Source of the DNA: Wenzhouxiangellaceae bacterium
Lineage (GTDB): Bacteria > Pseudomonadota > Gammaproteobacteria > Xanthomonadales > Wenzhouxiangellaceae
Reading direction: 5' to 3'
Length of the DNA stretch: 29,285 nucleotides
Assembly: GCA_023258355.1 (NCBI GenBank)
Contig: JALQZL010000007.1
Location: 1-29,285 of the forward strand
Part shown: positions 1-7,932 of the stretch, one piece after another
Layout: every line of letters begins with the position of its first letter
How positions within the stretch are numbered: position 1 is the stretch's first letter
The notes under the pieces: model-generated
Told to the model about the DNA's origin: nothing
The model's input: the letters and a program-made list of their open reading frames with translations, nothing else
Database searches by the model: none
Position numbers and translations under genes: made by a program

Positions 1-900
1 ATAATGGTGGTGGGTTACGGCATAGGGTATGGCCTGGCCTTGATCAATCCGTTCACGCTTTTAATCGCTCAAGATGTCGCAGAGCTTCAACCAGGCTCTG
101 GTCTAGGGTATCGACTGGCACTCTGGGCGCCCTTCTTTGCCATCGGCTTTCATCATGTCTGGCAATACGCCAAACGCGTCCAAGCAAACCCAGCAGCCAG
201 CCTGGTGTATGGCGTGGAGAGCGCCCAACCGCCTACGCCATCCGCATCAATACCCCTGACAGGCAGGCGTCTGTGGGTGTTGGGTCTCACCATGGCTGCC
301 ATGTTGATTCTGATTATTGGGATTATGCAATTCCATTGGTACTTGGTGGAACTGGGCGCGGTCTTTTTAGGCCTGACGATCATCGGCGGCATCGTCGGTG
401 GTCTTAAGACCGATGAGATCGCAAAGTCTTTCACCAATGGGTCTGCTGAATTAGCCGGCACTGCACTTCTCATTGGCTTTGCCCGCTCAATCGCGCTACT
501 ACTCGAGGACGGCCAGGTACTGGATACGATCGTGCATAGCCTATCTACCCCGCTGTCACTGCTGCCCGCCCAACTATCTGCGGTAGGCATGTTGCTCATT
601 CAAAGCCTGCTGAATTTCTTCATTCCCTCAGGAAGCGGCCAGGCCTTTGTGACCATGCCATTGATGGCGCCGATTGGGGATTTGGTTGGTGTCAGCCGGC
701 AAGTCTCTGTGCTGGCCTTCCAGTTTGGTGATGGCTTCATGAATATGGTGGTCCCCACCAATCCTGTTTTGATGGGCATCATTGGCTTGGCAGGGATACC
801 TTACGACCGCTGGTTCCGCTTTATCTTTCCCCTGATTTTAAAACTCTTACTGGCTAGCGCTGTGGCTTTGATGATTGCCGTCTGGTTCGGCTATCAGTAA
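1..900 (+). CDS. YfcC-family (DcuC/COG1288-like) membrane transporter, 5' end outside window
   Basis: This is an integral membrane transporter of the YfcC / C4-dicarboxylate anaerobic carrier-like superfamily (PF03606 type), probably moving an amino acid or a dicarboxylate across the inner membrane; the substrate cannot be read. The reading frame is open to the left edge, so the gene starts upstream and only about 299 C-terminal residues are seen. Family-like segments are INPFTLLIAQDVA and GYRLALWAPFF near the left edge, then a cytoplasmic stretch ending in SLVYGVE. The C-terminal half holds several hydrophobic helices and the conserved PSGSGQAFVTMPLMAP and VVPTNPVLMG loops, both typical of YfcC proteins. 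The stop codon at 898-900 lies only 12 bp from the convergent prs stop. No functional link with prs is implied. Confidence 0.8.
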   Translation: MMVVGYGIGYGLALINPFTLLIAQDVAELQPGSGLGYRLALWAPFFAIGFHHVWQYAKRVQANPAASLVYGVESAQPPTPSASIPLTGRRLWVLGLTMAAMLILIIGIMQFHWYLVELGAVFLGLTIIGGIVGGLKTDEIAKSFTNGSAELAGTALLIGFARSIALLLEDGQVLDTIVHSLSTPLSLLPAQLSAVGMLLIQSLLNFFIPSGSGQAFVTMPLMAPIGDLVGVSRQVSVLAFQFGDGFMNMVVPTNPVLMGIIGLAGIPYDRWFRFIFPLILKLLLASAVALMIAVWFGYQ

Positions 901-912
901 GTCAGTATCCGA

Positions 913-1866
913 TCAATCAATGTAAAGCGAGCTGACCGATTCACCTTCAGACATTCGGCGAATAGTCTCAGCCAACATTTGTGCGACAGATAGCTGACGA
1001 ATCCGAGTACACGCACGGGCCTCGTCAGATAGCGGAATGGTATCGGTGACCACAATCTCATCGAGTTCAGAGTGTTCGATATTCTCAATCGCTCTCCCCG
1101 ACAAAATGGGATGCACACAGTAGGCAACGACACGCTTGGCACCCTTTTCCTTCAAAGCGGTCGCCCCAGCACTCAGTGTTCCGGCAGTATCGATCATGTC
1201 ATCGACCAACACGCAAATTTTGCCCTCAACCTCACCGATCAGATTCATAACCGTCGCTTCATTAGCACGCGGACGACGCTTGTCAATGATCGCCAGTTCC
1301 GTATCCAAACGCTTGGCTATCGCACGGGCTCTGACCACACCCCCCACATCAGGAGACACCACAACCACCTCGCTCATGTCGTAATGCTTCCAAATATCTG
1401 CCAACGTCAGCGGTGAGGCATACACATTATCCACAGGGATATCAAAAAATCCTTGGATCTGGTCTGCGTGCAAGTCCACGGTAACTGCCCGGTCCGTGCC
1501 CATCAAGCTAATCATCCGAGCAGCCACTTTGGCAGTGATCGGTACGCGTGAAGAGCGACTCCGGCGATCTTGTCTTGCGTAACCAAAATAAGGCAGAACA
1601 GCCGTGACACGTGCCGCCGACGCGCGTTTGAGCGCATCCACCATCACAATAAGTTCCATGAAGTTTTCGGCCGCTGGGTGGCAGGTGGGTTGAATCAGGT
1701 AGGTATCCTGTCCTCGGACGTTCTCAGTGATTTCGACGTTGACTTCCCCATCGCTGAAGCGGTCAACGAGCGCGCCCCCCATCGGCACACCAAGACTACG
1801 CGCAATGGCTTCGGCCAAAGGCTTATTTGCGTTGCCAGAGAACAGCATCAGAGACGAATTGGTCAC
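913..1866 (-). CDS. prs: Ribose-phosphate pyrophosphokinase
   Basis: Makes PRPP from ribose 5-phosphate and ATP in the cytoplasm, feeding purine, pyrimidine, His, Trp and NAD synthesis. Visible signatures are NENVRG-like ITENVRGQDTYLIQPT near the N-terminus, PYFGYARQDRR, the Mg/ATP segment DLHADQIQGFFDIPVDN, the flexible loop start DKRRPRAN, and the PRPP-binding loop VDDMIDTAGTL. The frame opens at a GTG at 1878. I prefer the GTG at 1866, which gives 317 residues beginning MTNSSLMLFSGNAN, because it matches the usual family N-terminus and has GGTGG about 8 nt upstream. It lies directly downstream of tRNA-Gln on the same strand and is probably co-transcribed with it, an arrangement known from pseudomonads. 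The usual ispE between lolB and prs is missing. Confidence 0.95.
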   Translation of the reverse strand: MTNSSLMLFSGNANKPLAEAIARSLGVPMGGALVDRFSDGEVNVEITENVRGQDTYLIQPTCHPAAENFMELIVMVDALKRASAARVTAVLPYFGYARQDRRSRSSRVPITAKVAARMISLMGTDRAVTVDLHADQIQGFFDIPVDNVYASPLTLADIWKHYDMSEVVVVSPDVGGVVRARAIAKRLDTELAIIDKRRPRANEATVMNLIGEVEGKICVLVDDMIDTAGTLSAGATALKEKGAKRVVAYCVHPILSGRAIENIEHSELDEIVVTDTIPLSDEARACTRIRQLSVAQMLAETIRRMSEGESVSSLYID

Positions 1867-1900
1867 ATGCACACCCACCGGTCAGGCTGTGAAGATGAAA

Positions 1901-1977
1901 TGGCTGGGACGGCAGGACTCGAACCTGCGAATGCGGGGATCAAAACCCCGTGCCTTAACCAGCTTGGCGACGTCCCA
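1901..1977 (-). tRNA. tRNA-Gln (anticodon TTG)
   Basis: On the minus strand the 77 bases fold as a cloverleaf. The acceptor stem TGGGACG pairs with CGTCCCA, the discriminator is G and the CCA end is encoded. The anticodon arm has stem GGGG/CCCC around TTTTGAT with anticodon TTG, and the T arm carries the GTTCGAGTC loop. It sits between lolB and prs, 34 bp from the lolB stop. Confidence 0.97.
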
Positions 1978-1997
1978 GTTGTTCTGTTGCGGCGCTT

Positions 1998-2025
1998 ATT
2001 ATAACGCCAAATCATGGCTTCGAAA
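1998..2025 (-). promoter_or_regulatory. Probable promoter of tRNA-Gln-prs
   Basis: On the minus strand there is a perfect -10 TATAAT (2003-1998), preceded at 16 bp by a weak -35, TTTCGA (2025-2020). The discriminator after the -10 is GC-rich (AAGCGCCGC), as is common for growth-rate and stringently controlled stable RNA promoters. The -35 lies inside the end of lolB. The transcription start would fall near 1991, about 14 nt before the mature tRNA 5' end. Confidence 0.55.
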
Positions 2026-2629
2026 CACTTTTTGGCCAATCCCATCCATTCAAAGCGACCCGAACTCGATTGGGCGGACTGGCGATCTCCAGCCGACTCG
2101 GCAACATCAGTCGATCACCCCCAGGCAAGACAACGGGCCGATAGGCCACAAATTGCACCCGCCATGATCCGTGACGCAGCGCCAGAAGCTGACCATCAGG
2201 ATCACGTTCGATCACATCGTCATCTGGGCTGGTCAGACCACGGAGCCAAAAACTCATCGCCTCCACCGGGATAGGCCATCCAACCGCTTCACTTGCGATC
2301 ACATCGGCCTGCTGACCCTGCAAGCGCAAGTCATCATAACTCACCAATTGTGCCCCCGCTTCATCATAGGCTAGGCGCCACCAATGCGTGCCCAGTCGAT
2401 TACGAAGATAAACTGTGTACTGACCGTCACGATGACGCCACTCGATCGTTAGTTGGCCACCTCGCTCACCATCAGACAACGCCACCCTGCCCACAGCCTC
2501 CCAATGACGCGGTTCGTCAAACCACTGCTCCGGGGACTGAATAGCGGATGGGGCAATCGGTGGTGTGGCCACACAACCTGACAAGACAGCCACCACAATC
2601 AGCGCACAGCAAAGAGACTTACCCGTCAC
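2012..2629 (-). CDS. lolB: Outer-membrane lipoprotein insertion receptor LolB
   Basis: LolB takes lipoproteins from the periplasmic chaperone LolA and inserts them in the inner leaflet of the outer membrane. The product has a short N-terminal basic segment, a hydrophobic run and a lipobox LSGC, so it is itself a lipoprotein. LolB-type features in the body are WEAVGRVAL, GQLTIEWRHRDGQY, a WWRLAYDEAGAQL strand and the loop GWPIPVEAMSFWLRG. The start is uncertain: the frame is open to 2701, but a GTG at 2629 gives 205 residues with a compact signal peptide (lipid-modified Cys at residue 19), while an ATG at about 2668 would lengthen the leader and overlap the upstream TPR gene. It follows the TPR gene closely, as in pseudomonads. 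As a triacylated-lipoprotein transport factor it is relevant to the Lnb-like gene elsewhere in this window. Confidence 0.9.
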   Translation of the reverse strand: MTGKSLCCALIVVAVLSGCVATPPIAPSAIQSPEQWFDEPRHWEAVGRVALSDGERGGQLTIEWRHRDGQYTVYLRNRLGTHWWRLAYDEAGAQLVSYDDLRLQGQQADVIASEAVGWPIPVEAMSFWLRGLTSPDDDVIERDPDGQLLALRHGSWRVQFVAYRPVVLPGGDRLMLPSRLEIASPPNRVRVALNGWDWPKSVSKP

Positions 2630-2645
2630 CTTGTCTGCCCCATGC

Positions 2646-4271
2646 TCACAGTTGACTCTCCTCGACATAGCGAGCTGCCCGATCCATCTGACCCGCCACA
2701 CGAAGCACCTCGACTAAATGATCTCTAATTTCTTGATCGTCACTGAGGGCATACGCCGCTTCTAAATAGGCGAGCGCTTCGTCAATCCGACCCAGTCGAT
2801 AATTAACCCAGCCCATTGAATCGAGAATTTCTGGGCTGTTCGGTTCAAGTATCAGGGCCTGCTCAATCAACCAATAGGCCTCCCGATAGCGCGTTGTGCG
2901 ATCAGCCAATAGATATCCAAGAGAATTGAGTGCCTCTGAATTCGATCGGTCAAGCTGAATAAGCCGACGGAAATCCTGCTCAGCCAAATCCAATTGACCG
3001 ATTTGCATGGCTTCAATGCCCCGAAGATACAGCAGAAATTCATTAGATGAATCGTCTGCCAACGCCTGGGTAATCAAATCAATCAGCGCTTGTGAATTGT
3101 GGACCCGCCGCAACAAAGCCGCTTCAAATAACCACGCCTGTTCAGCCTTCGTCTGATCTGCCTGTCGGCGCACCGACGCAAGCGCCGCTCTGATCTCTGC
3201 CAAGGCGTCAGTAGACCTTTCCCAGCTTTCATCCTCAACCAGCCGAGTGAACAAGAAGGCGTGCTCCAGCGCCGCCTCATGGCTAAGCGTGCCCTCTTTC
3301 ACGCGCCCCAGCCAAAGCGAAGCCTCAGGCAGATACCCAAGAGCTTTTGCCAAATGCGCAATGTAGTAAGCCTCCTGCGATGTCCAACCCGCATCATCCA
3401 CCAGGGCTAAGGTCTCTTTCCAAGCGGCTTCGGCCAATTCCAAACGACCCAGAGCAAGCGCGGCTTTGCCTTGGTAAGACAACACGATGGGGGTCTGTTG
3501 TGCATTGAGCAATGTCTCCAAAGCAGCCTCTGGCTGATCGAGTTCCTTCAAAATCTCTGACCGCCAGATGGCGAAAATCCCCTCTTTTTGATAGTTCACC
3601 TGTGCCTTATCTAGTAAAGCAAGCGCTCTGGTGGGTGGCCCCACGGAGCGTGCCAAACGCATTGCCCACTCAAGTTGCACAGCGCTTAACTCATTGACGG
3701 CCGCAGCCTCTAGCGCCTCGAATGCCTCTCTATGGTGATTTACGCCTTCAAGTAGTTTTGCCCGTGCGAATAATATTTGGGTTTCTTGATCGCTGGCCTC
3801 CTCGCTCTGCTCCAGAAGGGCCAGTAGAGCGCGGGGCTCAGCAATACCTGGCAGGGCCGACAAAATATCAGCGAGTTTTGCCCATCCCGTCCATGGCCCC
3901 GGTTCAGCCGCCAACAATAATTTCAAAAGAGCCAATCCCTGCTCCAGCTGATCGGTGCTGACATAAGCGCTCAACTCAAAGATGCCAAGCTCTAGCGATT
4001 CTGTTAGCGTCCGCCAACGCCTGGCAGCCTTAGCAACGGTGACCCAATCTCCTTGCTTGGTTGCTGTCACCACCAGCTCACGGAGGGCATCCACATCGTC
4101 TTCTGCCAGCACTTCAGCCACCACGTCGCGATACGGACGCTCCTCATCAGCGGTCAGTGCTTGGGTGTCACTCACCATCAATAGGCCAAAAGCCATGAAG
4201 TTGATTACGCCAAAAGCGCCAATCCCGAGGTGCTGGCAACATAATCTCAGCTTCGATAAGAGACTCCACAT
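2646..4271 (-). CDS. Exported tetratricopeptide-repeat protein
   Basis: A 541-residue protein of unknown exact role. Residues about 10-38 form a hydrophobic leader ending near DTQALTADEE, consistent with a signal peptide or a membrane anchor, so it likely acts in the periplasm or at the outer membrane. The body is helical and repetitive. The clearest TPR units are in the C-terminal 150 residues, for example EALNSLGYLLADRTTRYREA and PEILDSMGWVNYRLGRIDEA. TPR proteins of this size beside lolB are common in pseudomonads and relatives. The gene ends 16 bp before the preferred lolB start, suggesting co-transcription. It is divergent from prfA across 47 bp. A general scaffolding role in envelope assembly is inference only. 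Confidence 0.85.
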   Translation of the reverse strand: MWSLLSKLRLCCQHLGIGAFGVINFMAFGLLMVSDTQALTADEERPYRDVVAEVLAEDDVDALRELVVTATKQGDWVTVAKAARRWRTLTESLELGIFELSAYVSTDQLEQGLALLKLLLAAEPGPWTGWAKLADILSALPGIAEPRALLALLEQSEEASDQETQILFARAKLLEGVNHHREAFEALEAAAVNELSAVQLEWAMRLARSVGPPTRALALLDKAQVNYQKEGIFAIWRSEILKELDQPEAALETLLNAQQTPIVLSYQGKAALALGRLELAEAAWKETLALVDDAGWTSQEAYYIAHLAKALGYLPEASLWLGRVKEGTLSHEAALEHAFLFTRLVEDESWERSTDALAEIRAALASVRRQADQTKAEQAWLFEAALLRRVHNSQALIDLITQALADDSSNEFLLYLRGIEAMQIGQLDLAEQDFRRLIQLDRSNSEALNSLGYLLADRTTRYREAYWLIEQALILEPNSPEILDSMGWVNYRLGRIDEALAYLEAAYALSDDQEIRDHLVEVLRVAGQMDRAARYVEESQL

Positions 4272-4318
4272 GAGAAATAGCCTATCATGATGCTTGCAGT
4301 TTTATCGGATCCTAGGCA

Positions 4319-5404
4319 ATGAACCCATCGTTGAAAAATCGCCTTCAATCACTCACAGAGAGGTTTGAGGAGCTGAGTCGATTGCTGGCAGAGCCGGAGA
4401 TCATTAATGATCGTCAGCGGTTTCAGCAATTGTCGATGGAGTATGCCGATCTCGAACCCCTTGCCAAGACCTGGGCTGATCACCAAAAAACTCAAGCCCA
4501 ATGGCAGGAGGCGCAAGAGCTCATCACCGATGGAGATCCGTCTATGGCTGAATTGGCAAAGGAGGAACAGGCCCAAGCCAGTGCGCATCTCGAAGTGCTG
4601 GACCGTGAACTTCAGCGGTTGTTAATGCCCAAAGATCCTAACGATGATAAGAATTTATTCCTGGAAATTAGGGCGGGCACCGGCGGCCAAGAAGCTGCCC
4701 TATTTGCAGGGGATCTCTTTCGTGCCTACACTCGCTATGCGGAGAAACAGGGTTGGGCAGTTGAGGTGTTGTCTGCCCATGACAGCGAAGCGGGTGGATA
4801 CAAAGAAATCATCGCACGCATCATCGGTAAAGGGGCCTACTCTCACTTCAAATTCGAATCCGGCACCCACAGAGTTCAGCGGGTACCTGCGACCGAATCA
4901 CAAGGCAGAATCCACACATCAGCCTGTACGGTGGCTATCTTGCCCGAGACTGATGAAGTTGATGCTGTTGACATCAATCCCAATGATCTAAAGATCGATA
5001 CTTATCGCTCTTCTGGTGCTGGTGGGCAGCACGTCAATACGACTGACTCAGCGATCAGAATCACCCACTTACCCACAGGTATCGTGGTTGAATGCCAAGA
5101 TGAGCGCTCACAACACAAAAACAAAGCGCGGGCACTGAGCCTTTTGAGTGCAAAACTATTGGAAAGTCAGGTTGAAAGCCAGCGTCAAGAAATTGCCCAT
5201 GAAAGAAAGCTTCAGGTTGGCTCTGGCGATCGCTCCGAGCGCATCAGGACTTACAACTTCCCTCAAGGACGCATCACTGACCATCGGATTGGTTTAACCC
5301 TCTACGAGCTAGATGCGGTAATGGACGGTCAACTTGGGCAGGTGATTGAACCGCTCCAGCAAGCTCACCAAGCAGAATTACTAGCCGAGATGGCCAGCCA
5401 TTAG
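4319..5404 (+). CDS. prfA: Peptide chain release factor 1
   Basis: RF1 recognises UAA and UAG in the ribosomal A site and triggers peptide release. The 361-residue length is standard. Residues 190-192 are PAT, the tripeptide that reads the stop codon in RF1 (RF2 carries SPF), and residues 235-237 are the catalytic GGQ, in the context SGAGGQHVN. The ATG at 4319 gives the expected MNPSLKNRL start; its Shine-Dalgarno is weak. Two things are odd. The usual gammaproteobacterial neighbours hemA (upstream) and prmC, the GGQ methyltransferase (downstream), are not adjacent. The gene also ends in TAG, a codon read only by RF1 itself, and this stop overlaps the stop codon of the convergent Lnb-like gene. 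Confidence 0.97.
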   Translation: MNPSLKNRLQSLTERFEELSRLLAEPEIINDRQRFQQLSMEYADLEPLAKTWADHQKTQAQWQEAQELITDGDPSMAELAKEEQAQASAHLEVLDRELQRLLMPKDPNDDKNLFLEIRAGTGGQEAALFAGDLFRAYTRYAEKQGWAVEVLSAHDSEAGGYKEIIARIIGKGAYSHFKFESGTHRVQRVPATESQGRIHTSACTVAILPETDEVDAVDINPNDLKIDTYRSSGAGGQHVNTTDSAIRITHLPTGIVVECQDERSQHKNKARALSLLSAKLLESQVESQRQEIAHERKLQVGSGDRSERIRTYNFPQGRITDHRIGLTLYELDAVMDGQLGQVIEPLQQAHQAELLAEMASH

Positions 5405-6621
5405 CGCACTTTTGCAGACGGCATTGACAAGCCTTTGTCCTTGACCCAAGGCCCCACCTTAGACCATCGGGTTTGGTAAAGCAAAGCCAAGCCGATGGGT
5501 AGCCAGAATAAGCCCATAGCCGGATCCTGCCGCCCATCAACGCCAAACGCCCAAAGCGCCACACCAAGACCCAAAATAAAAACAGATAACCACCATGAAA
5601 GTTTTCTGATCACCGCTGGCCAGATTGCAAACAAGCCAAACCACAGGGGATGCAGTGTTGTCAGCAAAGCATTCTCGGAGACAGCGTCGTGCCCGGTGAA
5701 AACACTCATAAAGACAAGAACAGCACCCAAGCTGCCCATGACTAAGCAGCCGATGCCATGACTGATCTGCAAGGATCTCACACTGCGCTTGGCTGCTAGC
5801 ATGAGGCCAGCAGCCAGTAAGAGGCCCAAGATCAACAAATAAGGCAGCCCCAGCAGGGTCACATCCGCCGATTGCACACCCAGCCCCTCAAAGTAAACAA
5901 AATCATCGATCACCAAGGGCTGATTATTTATTTGGATCGTGGCTACTTGCTCCGCCAAGACGGCGGGAAGAAATGCCTCCTCCCACGCAGAAATATCACG
6001 ATCTGCCTTGGGGCCGAGCAAAAACATCAGGCCAAACGATGCCCAAGGTGAATGTGCTGACTGTTGCTGCACATGGCTTCGAAGGGTGTCTTCTGCAGGT
6101 ATTGTTTTAAGTTCTTTGGAGAGCGCCCCATCCAAGGTTTGATCTAATAGATCGCGCAGCCATGTCGAGCAGTTCGCATCAAAGTAATCATAGGCATAAT
6201 ATCTGGGAAAAGGCGTGATGGCCTGCTCTAATGATTGGTGTAGTGCGTTGAATTGCTGATCGTCAAGGTTAAGCGTCTGGATACGAATGGACCGATTGGC
6301 CGATCGATAGAACGCAAATTCTCGCTCGGCTGAGACCGCCGTGCCAAAGTAGTTGAGGTTACCCAAAATAAATTGCCAATAAAAGCCGGCTTGATTGAAA
6401 TCAAAGTAACCAAAACTATACGTGTGGTTTAAGCCGATGCTTGGGTCTTGAAGCCAGAGCGCATTGTGGCCAAACCACTCCCAAGATTGCGAACCCTCAC
6501 CATAAGTCACCAAATGAGCCTGCCGGGCTGCCACTGCCTCGGTGGCGCACACGCTACTGAAAATCAGTAGCCAAATGAGTACCCAGCGACGATTATTCTG
6601 CAGCACGCATTTCCATGGCAT
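5401..6621 (-). CDS. DUF4105 / Lnb-like membrane protein, candidate lipoprotein N-acyltransferase at the lnt position
   Basis: A two-part envelope protein of 406 residues from ATG 6621 (an alternative is GTG 6606, 401 residues). Residues 1-31 are a signal or anchor segment with NNRRWVLIWLLIF and AVA. A periplasmic domain of about 200 residues follows, with the DUF4105 (PF13387) hallmarks: His52 in WEWFGHNALWLQ and Cys151 in YDYFDANCSTWLRDLL. About five membrane helices follow (roughly 254-276, 289-308, 322-337, 341-361, 368-383), with a family-like loop TGHDAVSENALLTTLHPLW. In Bacteroidota this architecture is Lnb, reported as an apolipoprotein N-acyltransferase; the assignment is from memory of that family. 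The start overlaps the end of ybeX, so it is the last gene of the miaB-ybeZ-ybeY-ybeX run, exactly where lnt normally sits. DUF4105 proteins also occur beside a genuine lnt in some genomes, so function here is inferred. Confidence 0.85.
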   Translation of the reverse strand: MPWKCVLQNNRRWVLIWLLIFSSVCATEAVAARQAHLVTYGEGSQSWEWFGHNALWLQDPSIGLNHTYSFGYFDFNQAGFYWQFILGNLNYFGTAVSAEREFAFYRSANRSIRIQTLNLDDQQFNALHQSLEQAITPFPRYYAYDYFDANCSTWLRDLLDQTLDGALSKELKTIPAEDTLRSHVQQQSAHSPWASFGLMFLLGPKADRDISAWEEAFLPAVLAEQVATIQINNQPLVIDDFVYFEGLGVQSADVTLLGLPYLLILGLLLAAGLMLAAKRSVRSLQISHGIGCLVMGSLGAVLVFMSVFTGHDAVSENALLTTLHPLWFGLFAIWPAVIRKLSWWLSVFILGLGVALWAFGVDGRQDPAMGLFWLPIGLALLYQTRWSKVGPWVKDKGLSMPSAKVR

Positions 6622-7429
6622 GGAGTCGCCGCTCATCGGCCGCTTTGATAGTAAAGTGCCAACCGCCCAATTCAATACTCTCACCAACCTCGGGCACTCT
6701 CCCAAACTCAGCCACGACCAATCCTCCAATGGTGTCATAGTCATCATCACTAAAGCTTGTCTCTAAACTTTCATTGATATCTTGAATGGTGGCTAGGGCC
6801 TGCACGAGATAACCGCCGTCATCGAGTTTCTGGACATCCTCAACCGCCTCTGCATCATGTTCGTCATCAATGTCTCCAACGATCTCCTCCAAGACATCTT
6901 CGATCGTAATGAGCCCAGAGACGCCGCCGTATTCATCAACAACAATCGCCATGTGGTTCTTACTGACTCGAAATTCACGGAGAAGGACGTTCAGTCTTTT
7001 CGACTCTGGAATAATGACAGCGGGTCTGAGCAGCTGACTGAGACTTGGCGCACTATCGCCTGTGACTAATTGAAGCAGATCTTTGGCCAAAAGGATGCCT
7101 TCTACTTCATCTCTATCTTCACCAACCACTGGGAACCGAGAATGCCCAGATTCGATAATGAGTGGAAGCATTTCCTCCAAACTGGCCTCACGAGATAACA
7201 CCACCATGTGAGACCGTGGAATCATGACATCTCTGACCTGCAATTCATCAACACCCAAGGCGCCCTCAAGCATGGTGAGGGTGTCTGATTCGATGATGCC
7301 CTGCTCCACAGCCGCCGCCAAGAGATCTGTCAAATCTTCTCTGGATTTGGGCTCTCCTCCAAAGGCACGTCCTAGTTTTTCTAGCCAGCCAACAGACCCC
7401 GATCGGTCGTCAATTGTCTCGTCGTTCAT
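6593..7429 (-). CDS. ybeX: CorC/YbeX-type CBS-domain protein (Mg2+/Co2+ efflux-associated, also linked to ribosome function)
   Basis: A cytoplasmic 278-residue protein with an acidic lead, two CBS domains and a C-terminal CorC_HlyC domain. The first CBS domain starts around VMIPRSHMVVL and contains SGHSRFPVV. The second contains KNHMAIVVDEYGGVSGLITI and ends in EDVLEEIVGDIDDEHD, the strongest family signature. The final 90 residues match the CorC_HlyC transporter-associated domain. E. coli YbeX has been tied to Mg/Co homeostasis and more recently to ribosome metabolism. The start is ATG 7429, with GAGGTAGAG upstream, 14 bp after the ybeY stop. The end overlaps the start of the Lnb-like gene, so the two are translationally linked. 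Confidence 0.95.
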   Translation of the reverse strand: MNDETIDDRSGSVGWLEKLGRAFGGEPKSREDLTDLLAAAVEQGIIESDTLTMLEGALGVDELQVRDVMIPRSHMVVLSREASLEEMLPLIIESGHSRFPVVGEDRDEVEGILLAKDLLQLVTGDSAPSLSQLLRPAVIIPESKRLNVLLREFRVSKNHMAIVVDEYGGVSGLITIEDVLEEIVGDIDDEHDAEAVEDVQKLDDGGYLVQALATIQDINESLETSFSDDDYDTIGGLVVAEFGRVPEVGESIELGGWHFTIKAADERRLHAMEMRAAE

Positions 7430-7443
7430 CGAATTACTCTACC

Positions 7444-7932
7444 TCAAAGACTTTCATACGGATTAATGATGCCAAATTCTCTCAAAATCAAGGCCTCGTT
7501 CGATTCCATTTCCTGGGCAGCCTCCTCATTATCATGGTCGAAGCCCCTCAGATGAAGGATCCCATGAACCACCATATGGGCCCAGTGATCGAACAAGGCT
7601 TTCCCTTGCTCTGCGGCCTCGGCCTGAATAACAGGCGCACACAAGACCACATCACCTAAAAAACCAGCCACATTGGCTGGAAAGCTCAGGACGTTAGTCG
7701 CACGATCCTTACCCCGCCACTGCGCATTCAATTGCCTCGACTGCTCCTCATCGACCAGACAAAGACACACTGATGGCAATGAGGGATCCGGGGGAACCTC
7801 ACGGCCTACCCCATGCAGCGCCGCCATCGCCCATCGCCCTAATTCAGCCTTAGATGGCAACTGCCCAAACTCAGAAGAGATTTGAACCTCAACAGCGTGC
7901 ACTGGCTTTGCCTCACTCACCTGACTGCTCAT
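7444..7932 (-). CDS. ybeY: Endoribonuclease YbeY (rRNA maturation factor)
   Basis: A zinc-dependent single-strand endoribonuclease involved in 16S rRNA 3' maturation and ribosome quality control. The defining metal motif is present near the C-terminus: HMVVHGILHLRGFDHD, with three histidines in the H-x3-H-x5-H arrangement. The conserved RGKDRATNVLSFPAN segment lies in the middle. The frame is open further upstream, but ATG 7932 (MSSQVSEAKP, 162 residues) fits the family length. It lies 20 bp inside the end of ybeZ, indicating translational coupling. Confidence 0.95.
   Translation of the reverse strand: MSSQVSEAKPVHAVEVQISSEFGQLPSKAELGRWAMAALHGVGREVPPDPSLPSVCLCLVDEEQSRQLNAQWRGKDRATNVLSFPANVAGFLGDVVLCAPVIQAEAAEQGKALFDHWAHMVVHGILHLRGFDHDNEEAAQEMESNEALILREFGIINPYESL

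Noticed and set aside
153..599. Antisense reading frame in the YfcC-like gene
   Set aside because: It is a shadow of the transporter frame on the other strand, with no recognisable domain or ribosome binding site.
1072..2004. Plus-strand frames across prs and tRNA-Gln
   Set aside because: They lie opposite well-identified genes, one even runs through the tRNA, and they show no family similarity.
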